Below, one piece after another: positions 45,752 to 57,514 of a DNA stretch of 64,000 nt. The notes beneath the pieces were generated by a model, which saw nothing but the letters and a program-made list of their open reading frames with translations, ran no database searches and was not told the DNA's origin. Positions within the stretch are counted from its first letter, which is position 1. Every line of letters begins with the position of its first letter. A program made the position numbers and the translations under genes. Source of the stretch: Sanguinoderma infundibulare (Eukaryota; Basidiomycota; Agaricomycetes; Polyporales; Polyporaceae); contig JAVLRN010000011.1 of NCBI GenBank assembly GCA_032821775.1, forward strand, positions 248,001 to 312,000, given 5' to 3'.

Positions 45752-47231
45752 GGTTGTTTTCTGGCCCGGGATGGAAAGTGTCAAGTCCTTATGCGGCGCA
45801 AACGACATTTCCGAGGGCGTAGCGGCTTCCGTGTCCACGGTATTGGTATTGGTCCAGAACAGAGGTACCGTGTATAGCCGAGATTTGGGGGAGGGTAAGG
45901 GCACGAGGTGGAGGCGATCGCGATTCGGGGCACCCAAGGTCCAAACTCGTCCGCAAGTCGCGAGCGAAGCCTTGCCTTGCGCTTAGCCTTTCCCCCCAAA
46001 CAAGACGAGATGGGCAGGAGGCGGCGCGAGGCGAGCAAATAATTCCGCTGATTGGCGAGTTGACACCGCGCTGGGAAGCAGAGGATCTGGTAAGGTCTGG
46101 GCCTGTTGGTGACGGAACTTAGAAGAAGTCACCATGCAGAAAGCGCCCGGCGGTGCGTAGCAGTGCCCAGATTCCCACGGCCACCCGCATACGTGGCGCG
46201 CTTTCAACTCTCTAAACGACCATTCGATGCCTTCAAATGGCGTTACTTCTTCTATCCATACCATCTTATGCGTTCAGATAAGATTCTGCTCAAAAATGAG
46301 TGGTATAACATGGGGGATTGGCCAGCACTGGCCGTTTTCCTGCTCCACGAAGTGCATTGCTCTGAACCACTCGACAGGGCGTCTAACGGCAGTGTATTCC
46401 AGGTAAGGCAACTGGCAATATCATCTCGGCTATCGGCGCACCTTACTTTGCTGCCCTCACGTCCGACTGGGACAATGCACACCAGAATAGGTTAGGATAT
46501 ATCTTCTGTCATAAACAGCCCCATTATCATGCAACGCACCATTTCTCTGACCCTTGATAGCGCTATCGGACTATATTTGGACTACTTACAACGGAACGCC
46601 TAGCGTGATGAACAGTGGGGTAGACGGAGAGCCATCGCCGGCAGAGGCAGACAATCCAATGTAAGGAGGGCAGGAATGAGTATCCCCAAATCCCACGCCA
46701 TGGAAGGACGGAGAACATTGGACCCGACCTCATACGCCACAGCCAAGCGGCCGTGCAAGAATGCGGCGTGTAAAACGATCGGGTCAATCCGTCACGCGGC
46801 CTAACATCGAAGAACTTCCCATGACATCAGTGCAGACATTGTACCTTTGGAAAGCACTAGCCGAGCGTCCAGTCGGTATATATTCCGCTCCTGACGCGAG
46901 TGTTGTCCCTTCAAGTGTCCCCAACCACCGCCTTGCATCTTTGTCTTTGTATCGGCTGGATCATTCCCGCACGCTCCCAGGTAAGTAAAAAGCTAGATTA
47001 TTCATTGTATACGAGCTTACTTATCGCACCAGACCTTGAGACGCATACTCTCAACCACATTTCTCAACGTCGCATCCACAACTCTCTCCTCCACCCTCGA
47101 ATAATTTCCTCTCCTCCTCGCTCTCAACCACTCCTCTCCCTCAGTACCTCCCTTCTCTCATCTTTGTCTTCACCTCTCTTCTGCAAGCTTGTCTGTCTGG
47201 TAGGTCTTATCACTCGTCTGCGTAGAAAAAC
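45752..47231. other. Intergenic; 5' flank duplicated at 50.2-51.0 kb
   Basis: The 5' part of the kinase-like gene and its upstream flank, to about 46,450, are recognisable again at 49,880-50,940. The best-conserved stretch contains ACATGGGGGATTGGCCAGC. It can be read as an open frame in both copies, but the differences are mostly amino-acid changing, so I treat it as flanking DNA. The remainder is the promoter of the gene at 47,232. Confidence 0.5.
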
Positions 47232-48779
47232 ATGAACCTCATCACCAACACATCCCAAGTCACGATGGCCGTCACCCTCTACCACCCTCTGCTCCACACC
47301 GACATTCTCTTCCACGTCCTCCAATACGCCGACCAGTCTAGTGCCGTGGCGCTCAGTGCGGTGAACACCCAACTGAGGACAGGCGCGACGTCTCAGCTCG
47401 CACAGGCCGCCTTCCGCGAACCGGTGATCCTTCGGAATGATCGCGCTGTGAAGTCGTTCATCAGATTCCTCGAATCGTGCGGGAACCGCTCCTTCGAGCA
47501 CGGCGACAAGGTCCAAGTGCTCGATATACAGGTGACCGCAGAACCCTCGCCAGCCTTGAGACCCCAGAGGCTGGTCAAATTCCTCCGGGCCCTCAGTGGA
47601 CTCAACACCCTGACACTTCGGTATCCAGAGCCCCTGCTCGCCTCCTCCCGTTCTATCCGCAAGACCTTCGCCGAGCTCAAGACCATCCAGACTATCACCA
47701 TCTTCGGGGCTGGACACGACAGCACTAACCTGCTCCGCCGGAGCCAGTCCCCGCTGTCCGAGGTGTCCGTGTACGATCCCGTCGAGACCTTCTCCATCAC
47801 AGACGCGCTCGCACGGCGGGAGTGCGTCGCGCTCACCGCAGAAGACTGCTTCGCACCGTCGGTTCGGAGCACCGCTGTCACCACTCTCCACAACTTAGAG
47901 TACTTGTGCGTCCACGGATTCTCGCGCGACCCCGCCGACAGCAGCGAGTTCATGGCCACCACGCCCAACCTCCGTCACCTAGACGTCGGGACCGCATATT
48001 CCAAGCTGAGATGGGACAGCAGGCTCTCGCGCGAGCGGTTGGAGAACAAGGTGGCGACTGGCGTCTACCAGGATCGCGTCCTCACTGGAGAGCGGCCTCC
48101 GGTATGGACGCAGCTCGAGCTAGTCCGAGGCGGAGTGGTGGACCTGCTGGCCTTCGGTAACACGTGCCGTACCAATACCCTGGAACTGCTAGGGGAGCCC
48201 ACCCGCTGGCCTCTCCAGGACCGGATCGTCACACTGATCAAAGACCACCGGCCAACCGTCTTACGGATGCGTCTCTGGGGGCCAAAGCTCGAAACCCGTT
48301 TCTTCGTCCACAGCCGCTCCATGTTACAAGATGTGCGTTACATCTACCTGAGCATCCACTTCGGACAAAAGCCCAGTGTTAAAGAATGGGCGGGGTTCAA
48401 GGTACGTCGTTCTTGACTCCACGATAAGCGCATTGCACTCACCTGCTACCGTCTCACGCAGACTGCACTCGAGGACCTCATCTTCGCTTTTCAGGGATGC
48501 AGTGTCCTTTGCGTCGCGCTCACGGCGGAGGACTGGGAGGTGGCTGACTTCCTCGACCAGATAGGGCACGAGGAAGTTGCCGAACGGCTGATAGCACGTT
48601 CGGAACACCTCGAGCTCGTTGGCGTTGATACCACTATGGGCCCCGCCTTCTGGGAGGTTGGTGGTGTCCAAGGGGAGAGGGTGCTGGAGCAGCCGGAGCT
48701 GGACCCCGTTCGAGGCCGCGCTCGCTTGAAGGACGTCGGGCTCCTTTCGGCCGCGTATTCCTTGGACTTCGTGGGGTAA
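47232..48779 (+). CDS. F-box-like / LRR-type protein, distant member
   Basis: Two exons (47232-48401, 48462-48779) give 495 residues. The N-terminus MAVTLYHPLLHTDILFHVLQYAD resembles the F-box-like start of other mushroom families (HP.L..DILF.VL...D). The middle has weak Leu-rich periodicity (LRALSGLNTLTLRYPE, LHNLEYLCVHGFS, TPNLRHLDVG). The C-terminal part (LTAEDWEVADFLDQIGHEEVAE) is not recognised. It is not closely related to the array at 5-32 kb. The second in-frame ATG at 47,265 may be the real start. Substrate-adaptor function is inferred only. Confidence 0.75.
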
Positions 48780-49879
48780 GGTTATCGATATTTGTTATGC
48801 TGAAGGACTGCCGCCATACCTACTGTGGACGTTACCCCATTTGTACACTATCCCCCCTCACTTGCCTGTAGTTTAGGGCCCTGACACGATCCAGTGCCTC
48901 CCTAGTAGTTCTCTCAATTCGCAACGATCTTCATTCGCAGCATGGCATCACGTCACCCAGGACGGACGACCGACCACCCTAGGTATATCACGATTAGCGT
49001 ACTAATACTTGAAGTACATAGCGAATTTGCTTTACTGGATGTCCCTGTGCGGATTGACCTTGTCTTGACTGTCCACATTGATGGGCATATGATGCGTCCG
49101 CACGACATTACCGAGGCGCATGATGTCTGGCAACGTGAGGTACTTGAGGCCGACCAGGCTGGCCATACTGGCGCACCAACACTTGCGTGCGCATCCGTTG
49201 CAGTGTTCCTGACACTGTTCTCGTCCCCGATTGTACGTGTCCCCAAGATTAAACATGGGGGAATCGCTGCCATACGAAATACGGCAGGCCAGAAACATCA
49301 TAGGCATTGATGCAGACCAAGGAGACTGCGCACGTACATAGTTGTGGCGGCGGATGAGTCTCTATCATAAGTGGGCGCGATTTCTCCTCGCGTTCAAAGC
49401 CATCTCTCACCAAATAAGCCTGCATAGCAAGGATCAACGCTTGGATTCGAACCAAGGTGCGCACAGCAGCTACTCACCATGGCAAGAATGCAAGACCAAT
49501 TACGATTCCCGTCGGCGGTCGTGAGAAAATCCGGGGAAGGGGGTGAGATGGATGACCATAAGTCTACCGTTTGCAACCTAGCATCGTTTCCGCGGGTAGG
49601 TGGGAAATTATTCGAGATCGTTGCGTGGTATAAGTGTATTGCCCTTCGATGCTGAGTACGGACGCGACGTACCACCCTGGTGCTCGACCACGCATCTTCT
49701 CCAACCGAGTCGGTCCACCATCACCCGTACGGCTAGGTTTGGCGGGGTTTGATGCCCAGCGACAGCAATGTGGACATATATGCTTGGGCCATTGGGATCA
49801 TTGACTAGAACACATATGTCCTGTATACCGTTGGCCGGTGTGAAGATCGTCAGCGATGTCGAGGATAGGGCAATAGATC
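48780..49879. other. Intergenic with one member of a dispersed repeat pair
   Basis: Between about 49,030 and 49,370 lies a sequence recognisably repeated at 53,690-54,000 (shared words include GATGTCTGGCAA, ATCGCTGCCATACG and AACATCATAGGCATTGAT). No long frame is conserved between the copies. Otherwise no gene is seen. Confidence 0.45.
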
Positions 49880-50970
49880 CGATGCGCGATGAATCGACCA
49901 ATAGGCGAGGAACGGAAGCGGTCAGCCATTTATCGGCGAAAGCTCAATCGCTACGGACTGCACCTTGCCCTACCCCACGCCACGAGCCCGACGAGAATGA
50001 GTACCACTTTCTAGGCCTGGGGAAGGGCGTCCTTGAGCGCGCCGCGACCCTGGCTGACCCCCAGCATGTGGCCGCAACAGTCTTGTTTGTCGGGCCTGTG
50101 ACCTCATCTCCAACTCGGGGCGCTATTGTAATGGCGGACGTGCCGTCCCCATCTCCGCCGTCGTCGTGGTCATGTGGTAGTCTTTGTGTCCGAGATAAGT
50201 ATTAAAGTAGAATTGGAGCAACGGAGGCCGTAGGGAAACCGGCACCATTCGCCCCGCGCCCGTCGTTCAAGTCTTCGCTTGAGGCGCAAGAGGCATGTTC
50301 CAGGGCGCAGCGGCTTCCGAGTCCACGGTATTGGTATGGGACCAGGACAGAGGTACGGTGTATAGCCGAGATCTGGTGGAGGATAAGGGCACGAGGCGAT
50401 TCGGGGCGCCAAAGGCCCAAACTGACGAGTCTCCGCGAGCGAACTTCCTTGCCCTTAGCCTTTCCCCCAAAACAAGATGAGATAGGCAGGAGGCGGAGCG
50501 TGGCGAGCAAATAATTCCGCTGATTGGCGAGTGGACACCGCGCTGGGAAGCGAAGGATCGGGTAAGGTCTGGGTGTGTGGGAGTCCGAGGAACTGGAAAG
50601 AAGTCACCATGCAGAAAGCGCCCGGCGGTGGGTAGCAGTTCCCACGGCCACCCGCATACGTGGCCCACGTTCAGCCCTCTCAACGACCATTCGATGCATT
50701 CAAACGGTGTTAACTCATACATCCACACCATTTATTGAGTTCAGATAAGATTCTGCTCCAAAATGAGGGGCATAACATGGGGGATTGGCCAGCGCTGGCC
50801 GTTTTTATGCCCGACGAAGTGCAACGCCCTCATCCACTCGATAGGGCGTCTAACGGCGGTGTATTCCAGGTAAGGCAATTCGCAGCATCATCTCGGCTAT
50901 CGGTGTCGGCACCTCAGTTTGCTGCCCTCATGTACTCTAACAATGGGCTGCGGTTTTGCGAGAATACCTA
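49880..50970 (-). pseudogene. Truncated copy of the polynucleotide-kinase-like gene
   Basis: Minus-strand sequence matches the 5' flank and first exon of the gene at 44,185-45,751, and stops inside its first intron. The P-loop region reads KVVLILVGLVAWGR, preceded by a TAG: the Ser-Gly-Lys needed for ATP binding is lost. The region downstream of the candidate start codes MPLAPQAKT and then a stop. No later exons follow. It is a dead partial duplication in direct orientation, about 4.5 kb away from the parent. Confidence 0.7.
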
Positions 50971-51464
50971 AGGATACATCTTCAGTGATAAAATCCCCAA
51001 ATGCTCTGAGCCTTGATACTACTCTTCTATTCCGTCGAAGGAGCTGCCTGGGACCGGACGGACCTTAGGGAGAGAAAAAGAAAGCGAGAGAACATAGTAA
51101 ATGCGCTAATACAATACTAGTCCAAATGTGCTATTGTTTAGAAGAGCATATGCTTACTGCCAAATCGACAGGCCTATCCTGGAGCGTCCCTTACGGTGGG
51201 CCGAATGGGAAGCAAGGAGGACCGGAGGAAGGTTGCATGCAGGGAGTGGACAATCCAATCCAAGAATGGAAGCAGCGACATGCAGCAGCGGCTAGCATGG
51301 TGTGGGAAGCATTGGCGGACGAACAGAGAACAAGGGTGGAGCCTCGGCTAAGCGAGGCGCGCGCAGGAGCCTGACGTCCAATTTGTATTGAGACCCCGAC
51401 AAACCACGGAACCGCCTTGCCTTCCAGAATACACCGCGGGCCCCGGTTGACACTCGACCACAGG
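50971..51464. other. Intergenic, no gene seen
   Basis: No supported gene in about 490 bases. This is the upstream flank of the gene at 51,832. Confidence 0.45.
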
Positions 51465-51471
51465 TATAAAT
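51465..51471 (+). promoter_or_regulatory. TATA box upstream of the gene at 51,832
   Basis: TATAAAT in a GC-rich setting. About 100 bases downstream a GTAAGT (51,571) starts a probable 5'-UTR intron ending at CCCAG just before the ATG at 51,832. Confidence 0.45.
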
Positions 51472-51831
51472 CCCCTGCGTTCTCAGCCGGACCTCCCCTT
51501 TCATCATACGACACCCTCTCTCCCGCTCTTTCGTAGCCTACCTTGTGCAATCGCATCTATCCACATACTCTCGTAAGTATTCAACTCATCCATCAGCTAT
51601 CTAAAGTCCTTAACTCACCACACTCGCTTGCCCCCTTCCTCCATCGCTCTCCCCGGCGTGTCCCCCGCCCTCCTTTGTCCCTCCCCCTTGCCCAACATCC
51701 TCCCCCTGGGACGCTCCTCTCACGCGGCGGACGCGTCAAACACGTACAGACCCTTCACCACTCATCATCAGTACGTCCCGTTCAGCCCGCCAAGTAAACA
51801 CAAACACTGACCAACTCTCCAATTCCCAGCC

Positions 51832-52730
51832 ATGTCCGCTTCTACCCTCGCCCGCCCGTCCCCCATCCTCCTCATCCTCCCCATCGACGTCTTGCTGTGC
51901 GTGATCGAAGTCTGCCCGGACGTCCGCACAGGACTCGCCCTCTCTAGTACGAGCCGCCACCTCCGCGAACTGGGGGCGTCCCTCGTCATCGGGCTCCCGG
52001 GGATCCGACTGCACAGCAAGGCGTCCTTCGCCTCGTTCTTCTCCTTCGTCGACGCCGGTTCAGAGCCTACCGTCCGGTCTCGCAGGCTCAGGCGTCTTGC
52101 CGGGATGGACGTCAATCTCGGCAGCATGGACTACGCCGCCACACAGGCCACCCTCTGCGCCCTCGCCCCCATTCTCCAGGACGCTCCGAACTTCACGTCG
52201 TTGACGATCCGCGAACCGAACTTTCTCCGCGAGCAGGAGCTAGCCATGCTCCCCGCCCTCCCCACCGTCCGCCACCTCCACATCGACGCGTTCCTGCTCA
52301 AAGGCGTGTGGGACTTCGCAAGGCCCTTCCCCGCGATCTCGAGCCTCGACGTCGGGACGCGCACGACGCGTGGCGCGCCGAGCATGGACATGATGGACGC
52401 ATGCCGGCGGGCCAACAGACCCCTGCGGCTGGCGGGTTCGGGGGCGGGCGTTTGGCCGTCGCTGGAGCACGTCCGGGGAGGACTTCTGGACCTGTTCGTC
52501 GGTGGCTACAGTTCATGCGAGGTGAAGGTTCTTGAGATCGTTGGAGTCATCAGCCGGTCCGTAGGGTGGGTCTCGTACGTCGTCCGCGATCTCTGCCCGA
52601 AGACCCTTCGTTTGTCGTTGTCATCTTTGGTTTACCTCCCTGACGAGTTGTTCGGTGAGCTCTCGGGCGTCGAGCGACTGGCTTTGACGATCGTCTTCAA
52701 GTTGAAGGCTAGGCCCTGGACGGGGGACGG

Positions 52731-52763
<33 letters not shown>

Positions 52764-53184
52764 TGAAGAAGAGGAAGAGCCCAACGACGAGGACGATTAC
52801 GATGTGGCCTCAGACGGGGAAGAAGAGCTGGACCCCATACTTCGATTGATGGTAAGTGTTCTCCCTCTTCTATTTCACGTCCCATCCAACTCACCTCTTC
52901 AACGTTCTTTCCAGGCCGACTTCCCCGATACTCTGGCTTGTTTCCCGGTGTGCCGCACCGCTTCCATCAACTTGAAAGGGCAGACCCGTGCGGCGATGGC
53001 CCGGCTTCGCGACGTCAACCACAACGTGCTCGCGCACTCGCTTTTCAATGACCCTACACGGGCTTTAGAGAACCTGTGCGTACGCACGCCGTCTCAGACC
53101 ACGTTCTGGCGCTCGGCTGGCGACGGCAGAGCCACACCTTTCATTGACGGAAGGCAATTCTTCGAGACCGATGGTCTCATCTAG
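51832..53184 (+). CDS. F-box-like / LRR-type protein with acidic tract
   Basis: Two exons (51832-52851, 52915-53184) encode 429 residues. The N-terminal LLILPIDVLLCVIEVCPD, then LALSSTSRHLRELG, is F-box-like. Leu-rich stretches follow (APNFTSLTIREPNFL, LPTVRHLHIDAFLL), then an acidic run of mostly Glu and Asp at about 52,728-52,790. The intron (GTAAGT to TTCCAG) is exactly 63 bases and stop-free, so a retained form would be 21 residues longer. The C-terminal half is not recognised. It lies in the same orientation as the other distant member at 47,232. Confidence 0.75.
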
Positions 53185-54554
53185 GCGGAGTGCCCGCTGT
53201 AGGGACGTATTGTTATAGATGATCAATTATTTGTGCTTCGGGACTTCTCGACGACGCTCTGCACTTACCATACCATATCGCACCATCCGACTATACCTAC
53301 CCCCACATCACGTTGTAGATATACCCCCCATCACCGTTAGGTACCACCATTGCGTCCACATCCACTCACATCTGTACCAATAAGTAGTCACGAGTCGTTC
53401 ACGAGTCGCGGTAGTCGACGTACTTAACTCACTAGGTTTTTAATATCATACACACTAGCACGCCCAAACCTCCGTTCACGGGCTCTTCGTCTGCTGCAGC
53501 TGAATATCGGTCGAATTTTCATACACAGGCGTATTCGACGTTAGTTGTATGCGATTGGCATGCATTTGCATTAGCCTTCGTGCAACACCACTTTTGCTCT
53601 TGACATATTACTTTGGATCCAAAGAGCGTTCGGTATGAGCACCTCCCAATATCGACACAGCAGAATACGAGACGCTCTTACATTAGAACACGGCATCCAG
53701 CTTTTGAACTAACGTCGACGTGAACAGTCGCCGTGGACTGGCAAGAACGTGCAACCAGGGTTCCCGCACCGAGGCGCAAGATGTCTGGCAAGTACTCGAG
53801 GCCGACCCAACACTTGGGTGCACACGTCCGTTGCGGTGTTCCTGGCCCCCGATCGTACGCGTCCCCGAATTGAATTTGCGGGGATCGCTGCCATACGCAA
53901 CACGGCAGGTAAGAAACATCATAGGCATTGATACCGATCAAGAAGCATGCGCACGTACGTGGTTGCGGCGGCGTCTGAATCTCCATCATAACCAGCGGAT
54001 TCCTGTCCAATGCGATCACAGTCTGGAACGTCCTGCACAGCGTGGGTCGAAGCGATCATCGTCAGCGACGTCGTAGATTGAGGTAGACGACAGAGGTACG
54101 TACCAACACAACTTTGATGCCTCGCCTTCACCAAAAACCTGCACGCTGCCACGACGAACACGGTGCATTCGCAGTCACCCTCGTCACAAACCGACCCAAA
54201 TTACAACCAGAAGCCGTCCACCATACCCACCTAAAGTGCTAAAGAGCAGAGACGTTGGTCGCACAATAAATCAAAGACGGGAGGCGAAGCGTAAGCTGTG
54301 TAAGAACGTACGAAACGGCAAGAAGATACAAGGGCGAACGGGGACAATATCAAATATACACAACAAGTCTCCAGGATATACAGTGCAATGCAAAGACTCA
54401 CACCGCGAGGACCCCACGTTCCCAACACACGCAATCGCTGGAACCCCTCCTCGCCCTCTCCTCCGGCTCTTCCCGTCCCGCACAGTAAGAGTCCATGTCC
54501 CAGCCCTATACCCCTATGCCACTACCCTGGATGCACACACGACACGCGGCACAA
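53185..54554. other. Intergenic with second repeat copy; no gene seen
   Basis: Carries the second, diverged copy (about 53,690-54,000) of the repeat at 49,030-49,370. Otherwise short unsupported frames and the 3' flank of calcineurin A. Confidence 0.5.
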
Positions 54555-57216
54555 TCAACTGGGTGCCGCACCGCCCGAAGGGGACGTCCGCCCGGACTCG
54601 GTCTTGTCCTTGTCCTTGCCCGTGCTCTTCTCCGCGATGGAGTCTGCGAGCTTGACGAGCTCCGGGTCCTGCATTGGCGTCTTGCCATCCCATGCTTCCT
54701 GAATGAGCGACATCGTGCTCTCCAGACTGCGCCGCCGCGTACTCGGGCTCGTCATCGTCGTGCCCAAGCTCGCCTGGCGACCGTGCCCACGACGGAACGG
54801 CGATGATGCCGCTGATACCGGAGATGTGGGGGAGAGGGGCGAACTGGGCGATGGGGCCGCCTGAGGCGCCTGGATGGCTTGGGGCGAGGTGTTGATCGGT
54901 GTGGGCGTCGTCGGCGTCGTGCCAGCAATGACCTGCTCGAGGGCGGCGGTAACGCCGTTCGGCGACACGGGTGGAGCAACGTCTTCTGAGGGCGTTGCTG
55001 GTTGGGAGGTGATGAGGCCCTTGCCCTCTTCGGACTCGGGGTCATATAGGTCTGGGGGGAGACGCTCGTTCTCGATATCCGACTTCCGGCTGCGATAAAT
55101 CATCAGATATCGAACGAAGAAAAGCTCTGGTATGACGTACGCGTCTTCGAAGCCAGAGATAGCCTCCTTGATACCCTCCGCTCCCAGAGCAAGAGTACCG
55201 TACGGCAGCCTCGCGGAACCGGACACACTCTTGAGCTCAGAGACCTTCTCGGACTCCTCACTTAGAAGACGATAATTAGTTCATATTCCGAATGCAGAAG
55301 CAGCACATACCGCAACAGCGCGAAAACCCTGGCCATACGACCAACAGCAAGGATCTTGTTCTTGATGACCTTGCGACGCTCGTTGGTATCCTCGGACGGT
55401 GTTGGCGAGATCAGCGTCTCCTCGTCCGAGCTCTCCTCCAATTCCTCCTTCGTGCAGCAGTTAAGCATAGCCAACAACATATCGGTGACTGCATCCAGAA
55501 TCAGCATTGGACATAATCGGAATCTGTAGCCACACACTCTTCTCGCCGACGAAAGGCAGACTCCAAGTGAACGCGTCCATGAAATTAGGCAGCCAATACG
55601 GGTGTGGCGTTGCGTTGAACTGGCGAATGTTGAGCACATTGCTCTCGTACTTGAGGATCGCCGCTTTGTTGTTGTACACGTCGAGGTAGTTTGGCGCAGA
55701 GAACAGTGTCATCACAGACGGGAACCCTGTTGTACGCGTCTTGCGATACATGCGGTACCTACTTGCCTGTTAGATCGAGTGGATCGGAGAGAAACGAGTG
55801 ATGGCATACCCGGCATCCTGAGCCTCGTGCGCACGGATGATCGACAACAGCTTGTTCCGCTCAAGGAACTGGCATGCTGCCTGGTAACTGTAGACGTATT
55901 TCCATCATCAGCACAGGATCTAGCGAAGCGATCGACATCCACGCACGTGAAGAAGTACGAACAACCGCGTACGTGGTTATGTACGAAACTGTCGGAGGTC
56001 TTTTCCTGGCCGAAGTCTTCGACAGGATCCGACCATAGGATGTCACACATGAGGCCCTGGGTAGGCGGCTCGCGGAACCGGTCGATCTGTAAGAGGATCG
56101 CGGGTAAGCAACGAACCCATAGCAGTAGTGAAACTGCGATCACGAAAGCAGTTACTTACGTTACGGATGTCATCAAGGGTGTGCAGCTCCGGCGAGAGAC
56201 CGCCGTGGATGCAGAAGAACTGCTTGTTCATGATAGCAGCGAGGGGGAGGGCGCAGAAGGACTGCATGCAGGCATCGTAGAGGCGCTCGGAGTACTTGCG
56301 TTTGCCTGCAGACGAGGAGACAGTAAGACCGGGGTTATCGGGATAGCGAAGAAGCGGATAAGCATACACTCGAGCTTGAAGGTGAAGTAGTCGGTCAAGT
56401 GCCGGCATTCGTGGTTGCCTCGGAGGAGGAAGAGGGTTTCGGGGTACCAAATTTTCAGTGACCATAGGTATAGCACACACTGCCCGGGCCGCAATCAGAC
56501 GCGCGGATACTCGGAGGGATTGTACAGGCAGACGCACCTCGATACTGAAGTACCCTCGGTCGACGTAGTCACCCAAAAAGAGATAGCGCGTAGTTTCGGG
56601 ATTGCCACCGATCTCGAACAGTTTCATCAAGTCATACTGTGATACCGGCGTCACATCAGTACCTCCCAACAAGATGCCACAGGCAGAAGGACTCACATAT
56701 TGTCCGTGAATATCACCGCACACTACGCATCCGAAAGCCGATGAGATGACTGTCAGAGGGCATACTAATTGCTTGTTGGACAGCAGAGGAGCGTACCGGT
56801 CACGGGTGCATCGACATAAAGCAGATTGGGCTCGGCGCGGAGGATCTCAGTCCCCTTCTCGAGGATGTAGAGCGCATGCTCCTCGGATACGCGGCCCTCG
56901 CGGTAGAAGTGGTTCTTCAAGAATGCCACGTCCGGCTTGGAGGGATCCGTTTTCGAGAAAAACTGGGCGTCGGTCGGGATGCTCATAGCAGGAGCTTGTA
57001 CCTATCGTCGACTCTCCCGCTCAGCTCCGCCTCCCTCGTATGTCCCACCAGACAGTTTAAATATAACAGACATACCTCTTTGACGACGCGCTCCTGGGTG
57101 GAGATCGTGTAGCCATTCTCGAGCTGGTGCTGGGTAAAGTCGATCTCCGGGAGGGGGCCCTTGTCCTGGATCTGGTTAATGGCTCTCTGGATCTGGGATT
57201 GCGTCCCGCTCATCAT
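54555..57216 (-). CDS. CNA1: Calcineurin A, catalytic subunit (PP2B)
   Basis: Twelve exons (57076-57216, 56797-57001, 56697-56722, 56538-56636, 56368-56479, 56160-56305, 55947-56086, 55810-55887, 55538-55758, 55311-55488, 55141-55260, 54555-55089) sum to exactly 667 codons. All metallophosphatase motifs are present: GDIHGQY, GDYVDRG, RGNHECR, FCIHGG and LFSAPNYLD, supplying the Fe/Zn ligands and catalytic His. Next come the calcineurin B-binding region, a calmodulin-binding helix ([16 protein letters not shown]) and the autoinhibitory segment (ISGFEDA, then ERLPPD). The tail is Ser/Thr/Pro-rich. This Ca2+/calmodulin-activated Ser/Thr phosphatase dephosphorylates Crz1-type factors and controls stress, growth and morphogenesis in fungi. 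One exon is only 26 bases. Confidence 0.96.
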
Positions 57217-57514
57217 GCAGCTACTGCTCGTCGTACGGTCGTAAATGTAGTCGTAGGCGATGGCGAGACAGCGGAGACGAGGGGATGGGTGGAGGGCGGT
57301 GAAGACGTCCTCTCCACTCCAATCGACGCCCTATTCGGCGGAGTTTCAAAACCATTTAGGCGCGGCCTTTAACGGGCTCTTACCGCATTATAAACAACCT
57401 CGACTTGCCTTGGCCGCATTTAAATGACACACGGCATATACCCTTGCGTACATGCAGCACCTTGTGCGACAACTCGTAATAAGATTAGGGCGAGATGGGA
57501 AGTCCACTACACTG

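Noticed and set aside
46106..46495. Open frame containing NMGDWPALAVF, also open in the copy near 50,735
   Set aside because: Differences between the two copies are mostly amino-acid changing and the frames start and end differently, so conservation is of DNA, not protein.
49440..49470. T-arm-like CTTGG-TTCGAAT-CCAAG on the minus strand
   Set aside because: A good hairpin but no compatible acceptor stem, D-arm or terminator within tRNA distance.
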